Shown here: piece by piece, positions 61,024-64,000 of the stretch
Numbering within the stretch: the stretch's first letter is position 1
Layout of the letters: each line of letters starts with the position of its first letter
Assembly: GCA_964023275.1 (NCBI GenBank)
Contig: OZ029918.1
Span: 32,855,739-32,919,738, forward strand
Direction of reading: 5' to 3'
DNA from: Norana najaformis
Lineage: Eukaryota > Annelida > Clitellata > Crassiclitellata > Hormogastridae
Length of the DNA stretch: 64,000 bases
Program-made: the position numbers and the translations under genes
Notes under the pieces: model-generated
The model's database searches: none
The model's input: the letters and a program-made list of their open reading frames with translations, nothing else
What the model was told of the DNA's origin: nothing

Positions 61024-62512
61024 ATGTTTAAATTATTTTACGTTGCAGTCGCTTTATTTTGCGCCATGGACGACGCTGTTCAGTCCCAGCCGACAATTGA
61101 TGAAACTCACATCAGTTATATCGATGACGAATCCTCAGAAGCAATCGGGCTACTGCAGCAGAACGAACATCTTCGACAGACCTTGGAGACTGAACGACAG
61201 ACTGTCACAGACCTTCGAAAACGCGTAGTAATATTCGAGAAAAAAGGTTCAGGTAAATGTCGAAAAAAGCCGAACTGACATTTGAATAATTATGGGCCCG
61301 CAAAACTCCGATAGTGCTTACTACTGAGAAGATTTAATTGACTATAATCTTGAGGGAGGAGCGGAAATTGAAATTATGCCACTACAGTTAGGTATGTCTC
61401 GTTGTTTGTCCCGTTGCTAGATTTTGGATTTTGTGATGGCGCTTAAGCATGCTATCTTACATTACATTTACCTAACATGTTGTCTTGCTTTTCCATGTTT
61501 TGCTCTGCCTTACTTTACATTTTAGTAGCTTAGTTTGGCTCATTTGCAGGTTTACAGTTCCTCTAGAGAGGCCTATAACATGGATATTATAATAATAATA
61601 GTTGATTTTATATTTTGCTTTTGTTCAAGTTACAGATAATGTCAGTTTGTTGAAAATTTTACATCCTTCTTCCTTGGTTAATGGAGTAGCTTACGCCGAA
61701 AACAAAATCTACATCCTTCTTGAAAGTCCAAAGGTTCTCAGTGTTTATGAAGATCTGGAGCCATTTGCTCTTCAGAAGTTAATCGACATAAGAAATATTG
61801 AGAATCCGAAAGATATGGCATACAGCAGAAGTTAATCGACATAAGAAATATTGAGAATCCGAAAGATATGGCATACAGCAACACTTCTAAATGCTTATAC
61901 ATTAGTGACGGAGGCAAGAAATGCATCTGGAAGATAGATTTGAGCAACGACCGAGTAACAAAATGGTTGCTTGAGATATCTGAATATTTTACTCTTTCCG
62001 TGTCACCTGAAGGACATTTGTTGATCCTAAAGGTCGAAAATTCCATCAATCAACTTGAGATCTATGGATCGAATGCTGCTCTCATCAGTAGCATCCGGTT
62101 ACCCGACCACATCCGACAGCCAAAGCATGTCATTCAGACTCCCACTGGTGGCTTCTTCATTAGTCATAGCATGAAATTGTCTTCATTGGAAATATGGGTC
62201 ATTAGTAAACTGTCCAGCAGTGGACAAGTCCTCAGCGTCTTTATACCCTGGAATGTGTCGGAAAGATTAAGCCAGCCGTGTCACTTGGCTTTCGATTCCA
62301 TCAACAATCGCCTTTTTGTGATCGACATCTGGCTTCATAAAGTAATTCTACTTGATGGAGATTTTTCTTGGAGCCGAACTCTTCTTTCAAAGGATAAGCA
62401 TGGAATCTCTACACCAACGAGAATATGTTACAATCCAGAGAAATCTCAGTTGATTGTAGGCCTGTGGGGAAATGGAACCAAAGTCTTCGAAATTAATCAA
62501 GAAATTAATTGA
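61024..62512 (+). pseudogene. Copy E: propeller gene broken by one duplication
   Basis: Exon 1 (61024-61252) is intact, nearly identical to exon 1 of gene D, except that the acidic-segment Cys is Tyr (HISYIDD). Exon 2 starts at 61636 after TTACAG with DNVSLLKILHPSSLVNGVAY. A direct 53-bp duplication (61774-61826 and 61827-61879) shifts the frame and gives a stop after MAYSRS. Downstream the propeller frame is fully open from 61868 to the TGA at 62510-62512 (GTKVFEINQEIN end). It lacks the repeat exon of gene D. This single lesion could be a very young mutation, a segregating allele or an assembly error; if the last, E is a third working gene. ATTAAA lies at 62607-62612. Confidence 0.85.
61774..61879. 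repeat. 53-bp exact tandem duplication in copy E
   Basis: GAAGTTAATCGACATAAG begins at 61775 and again at 61828; the two units are identical through GATATGGCATACAGC. 53 is not a multiple of three. Confidence 0.97.
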
Positions 62513-63560
62513 AATAAGTTTTTGCTCACTGGATTTATGGAGGCACTCCTATCGAGGATTGTGGCCTCCGAAATTTAACATAATTCGACAATATGATTTT
62601 ATTCGGATTAAAATGGCGGGCTGAGGTTTCAACCCGGGTTGCAGAGGTGGAAAGCCGATGCGTCTCCGCTCTGCTACCAAGCTAGCTTTAAGATAATTGT
62701 TAAGAACGCATATACTATATCTTCGTATATCTTCGGAAAATTATGAACATCAGAAGTAGAACTGTTAATCCACCGTATGCTTTCTTAATACTATTTGAAA
62801 ATCTAGGATGGATTGTTTGATATTTGATATTTAGTTGAGAATATTCTTTAACGTTGTTGTTGATTATTATATGTGTAGGATGCAGCGTGTGAAATTGGCA
62901 GTTGATATATATTGAGCATGACTGAACCAAGGTTTAACAAACGATGTCGTATGGCTACTGTGGCCGTTGACCTCTCCTTCTTGAACCGTGTTACTTGTTG
63001 AAAATAGTTTTTAGTTGTTTTTGAAAGAAGTCCTTTGGAAGGGGTAAGTTTTAGTCAATTGAAAGGACAAGTATATTGAAAGATATTAATTTCTTGAATG
63101 AGGTAGGTTTTTTAAAAGAGATAAGTATTTGAAAAGGTAAGTTTTGAGTTCAGATCGACTAGGCCTACATAATATGTTAAGACAAAATGCGCTTCAGAAT
63201 CTGCAATTGAATAAACATAACTCACCCGATGTAAATACTGAATAACAACAGACAACAGTTTAAACGATATTCAGCGACATTGCGGTTTTGAAAAACCGTA
63301 CGCAGAAAGACTCAATATATCTTGCTAAGCCATCGGCGAGGTAATGGTTTGCTAGGTCTGATAAAAGCTATACGCAATCGGTTGTTTTTTCACATTTGGA
63401 CTTCCTTATGACTCGCCTCTTTACATGTCCAGTGATAAGCGATCGCTGCACAACAGGAGGCCAGGAATTGATCGATGTGATACAGTTCCACATGTGTTAT
63501 ATGCCTGAAGAATAGTGTTAGTTCAAATCTAATGTCGGCATTAATTGTTCACCCTTATCG
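62513..63560. other. 3' flank of copy E
   Basis: The first 400 bp match the 3' flanks of C and D. From 63020 to 63150 a GGTAAGTTTT-type array like that at 36375-36515 is present, and homology to 36520-36760 continues to about 63380. No gene seen. Confidence 0.6.
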
Positions 63561-63564
63561 TTTA

Positions 63565-63650
63565 ATGTGTGGTACTCTATTGGTTAGGGTGCAGCTGGTG
63601 TGTCAAACGATAGGTCTGGGGTTCAAATCTTACCAATGATTAAAATATAT
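63565..63650 (+). mobile_element. tRNA-like SINE head
   Basis: CTCTATTGGTTAGGGTGCAG fits an A-box region and GGTCTGGGGTTCAAATCTTA a B-box. A second possible head begins near 63966 (GTGGCACGGCGGTCTAACGG) and is cut by the window end. Confidence 0.5.
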
Positions 63651-64000
63651 TCCGAGATTCTGTTCAAACGGCGCCTTCTACCGAACTCCGCTAAAAATAA
63701 GTACACTGGCAGTACACTTCGGTGGGAAGTGAGGCGGCGATTGTAAGGATTGGCAACCCACCCTCAGACGTCTTCTAAAGCGTTTGCGAGGTTTATTAAA
63801 ATGCGATATATAAATAACCATATGCATATACACATACATGCATATATTTGCCGAGACTGAGAAAAAAGGTGTCGCTAACGCTTCATACACATGTTTGCCT
63901 CTCGGGGGTTATCCTGGGAAACAGTTCTTCTTCAGTTAGTGGTAAGTTTGCATATACGTATGTCCGTGGCACGGCGGTCTAACGGGAACGCGTTTAGTCA

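Noticed and set aside
63565-63650. Functional tRNA genes (also at 8930, 17225, 30855)
   Set aside because: Only Pol III box-like words are visible. No cloverleaf with paired acceptor and anticodon stems could be drawn, and SINE bodies follow.

Overview
The window is invertebrate animal DNA. Its protein-coding genes have short GT-AG introns and standard genetic code, and they sit in DNA dominated by decayed LINEs (L2/CR1-like, RLE-type, RTE-like), tRNA-derived SINEs, hAT and Merlin DNA transposons, and long (TA)n, (TG)n and (ATT)n microsatellites. The palindromic octamer TAGGCCTA is strikingly frequent, and there is a short TTAGGG-type telomere-like stretch. This mix fits a marine invertebrate; I cannot name the phylum from the sequence.

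The main content is a tandem family of five related genes, all on the + strand: A (4428-5975), B (37649-38302), C (40581-42204), D (46143-48398) and E (61024-62512). The intact form has a signal peptide, a short acidic segment with one cysteine, a coiled coil in exon 1, and a last exon coding a roughly 270-residue NHL-like beta-propeller. They look like secreted, probably oligomeric propeller proteins with no RING, B-box or membrane anchor. C and D are intact. A has a nonsense codon, a frameshift and a LINE that replaced its 3' end; B lost exon 1 and part of the propeller; E is broken only by a 53-bp tandem duplication. D carries an extra in-frame exon made of twelve perfect-length 42-bp (14-residue, two-heptad) repeats, which lengthens the coiled-coil stalk. 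That exon appears to have been born by duplication of the exon 1 tail plus the intron head. Conserved 5' flanks, shared transposon insertions and a segmental duplication junction allow the copies' order of descent to be read.

Between D and E lies a four-exon TRIM-type gene (52575-56829; RING, two B-boxes, coiled coil, then three small exons giving an acidic tail) with a LINE in its first intron. Other gene-like pieces are a lone Ig-domain exon (35756-36047, -), a THAP-domain remnant (23753-24246, -), a decayed HAFTGCDT-family reading frame (20644-22664, -), and weaker single-exon candidates for F-box-like (292-502, -) and HMG-box-like (12723-12841, -) genes.

Layout: 1-4.4 kb mostly unassigned with SINE-like repeats and the flank of A; 4.4-7.3 kb copy A, LINE end, telomere-like tract and a triple repeat; 7.3-25.6 kb intergenic DNA with decayed transposons, including a Merlin element with target duplications; 25.8-35.8 kb a palindromic microsatellite cluster and several nested LINEs; 35.8-48.4 kb genes B, C, D; 48.4-52.2 kb intergenic DNA ending in a hAT MITE; 52.5-56.8 kb the TRIM gene; 57-60 kb an RTE-like LINE and unassigned DNA; 60-62.5 kb gene E; then flanking DNA with tRNA-like SINE heads.
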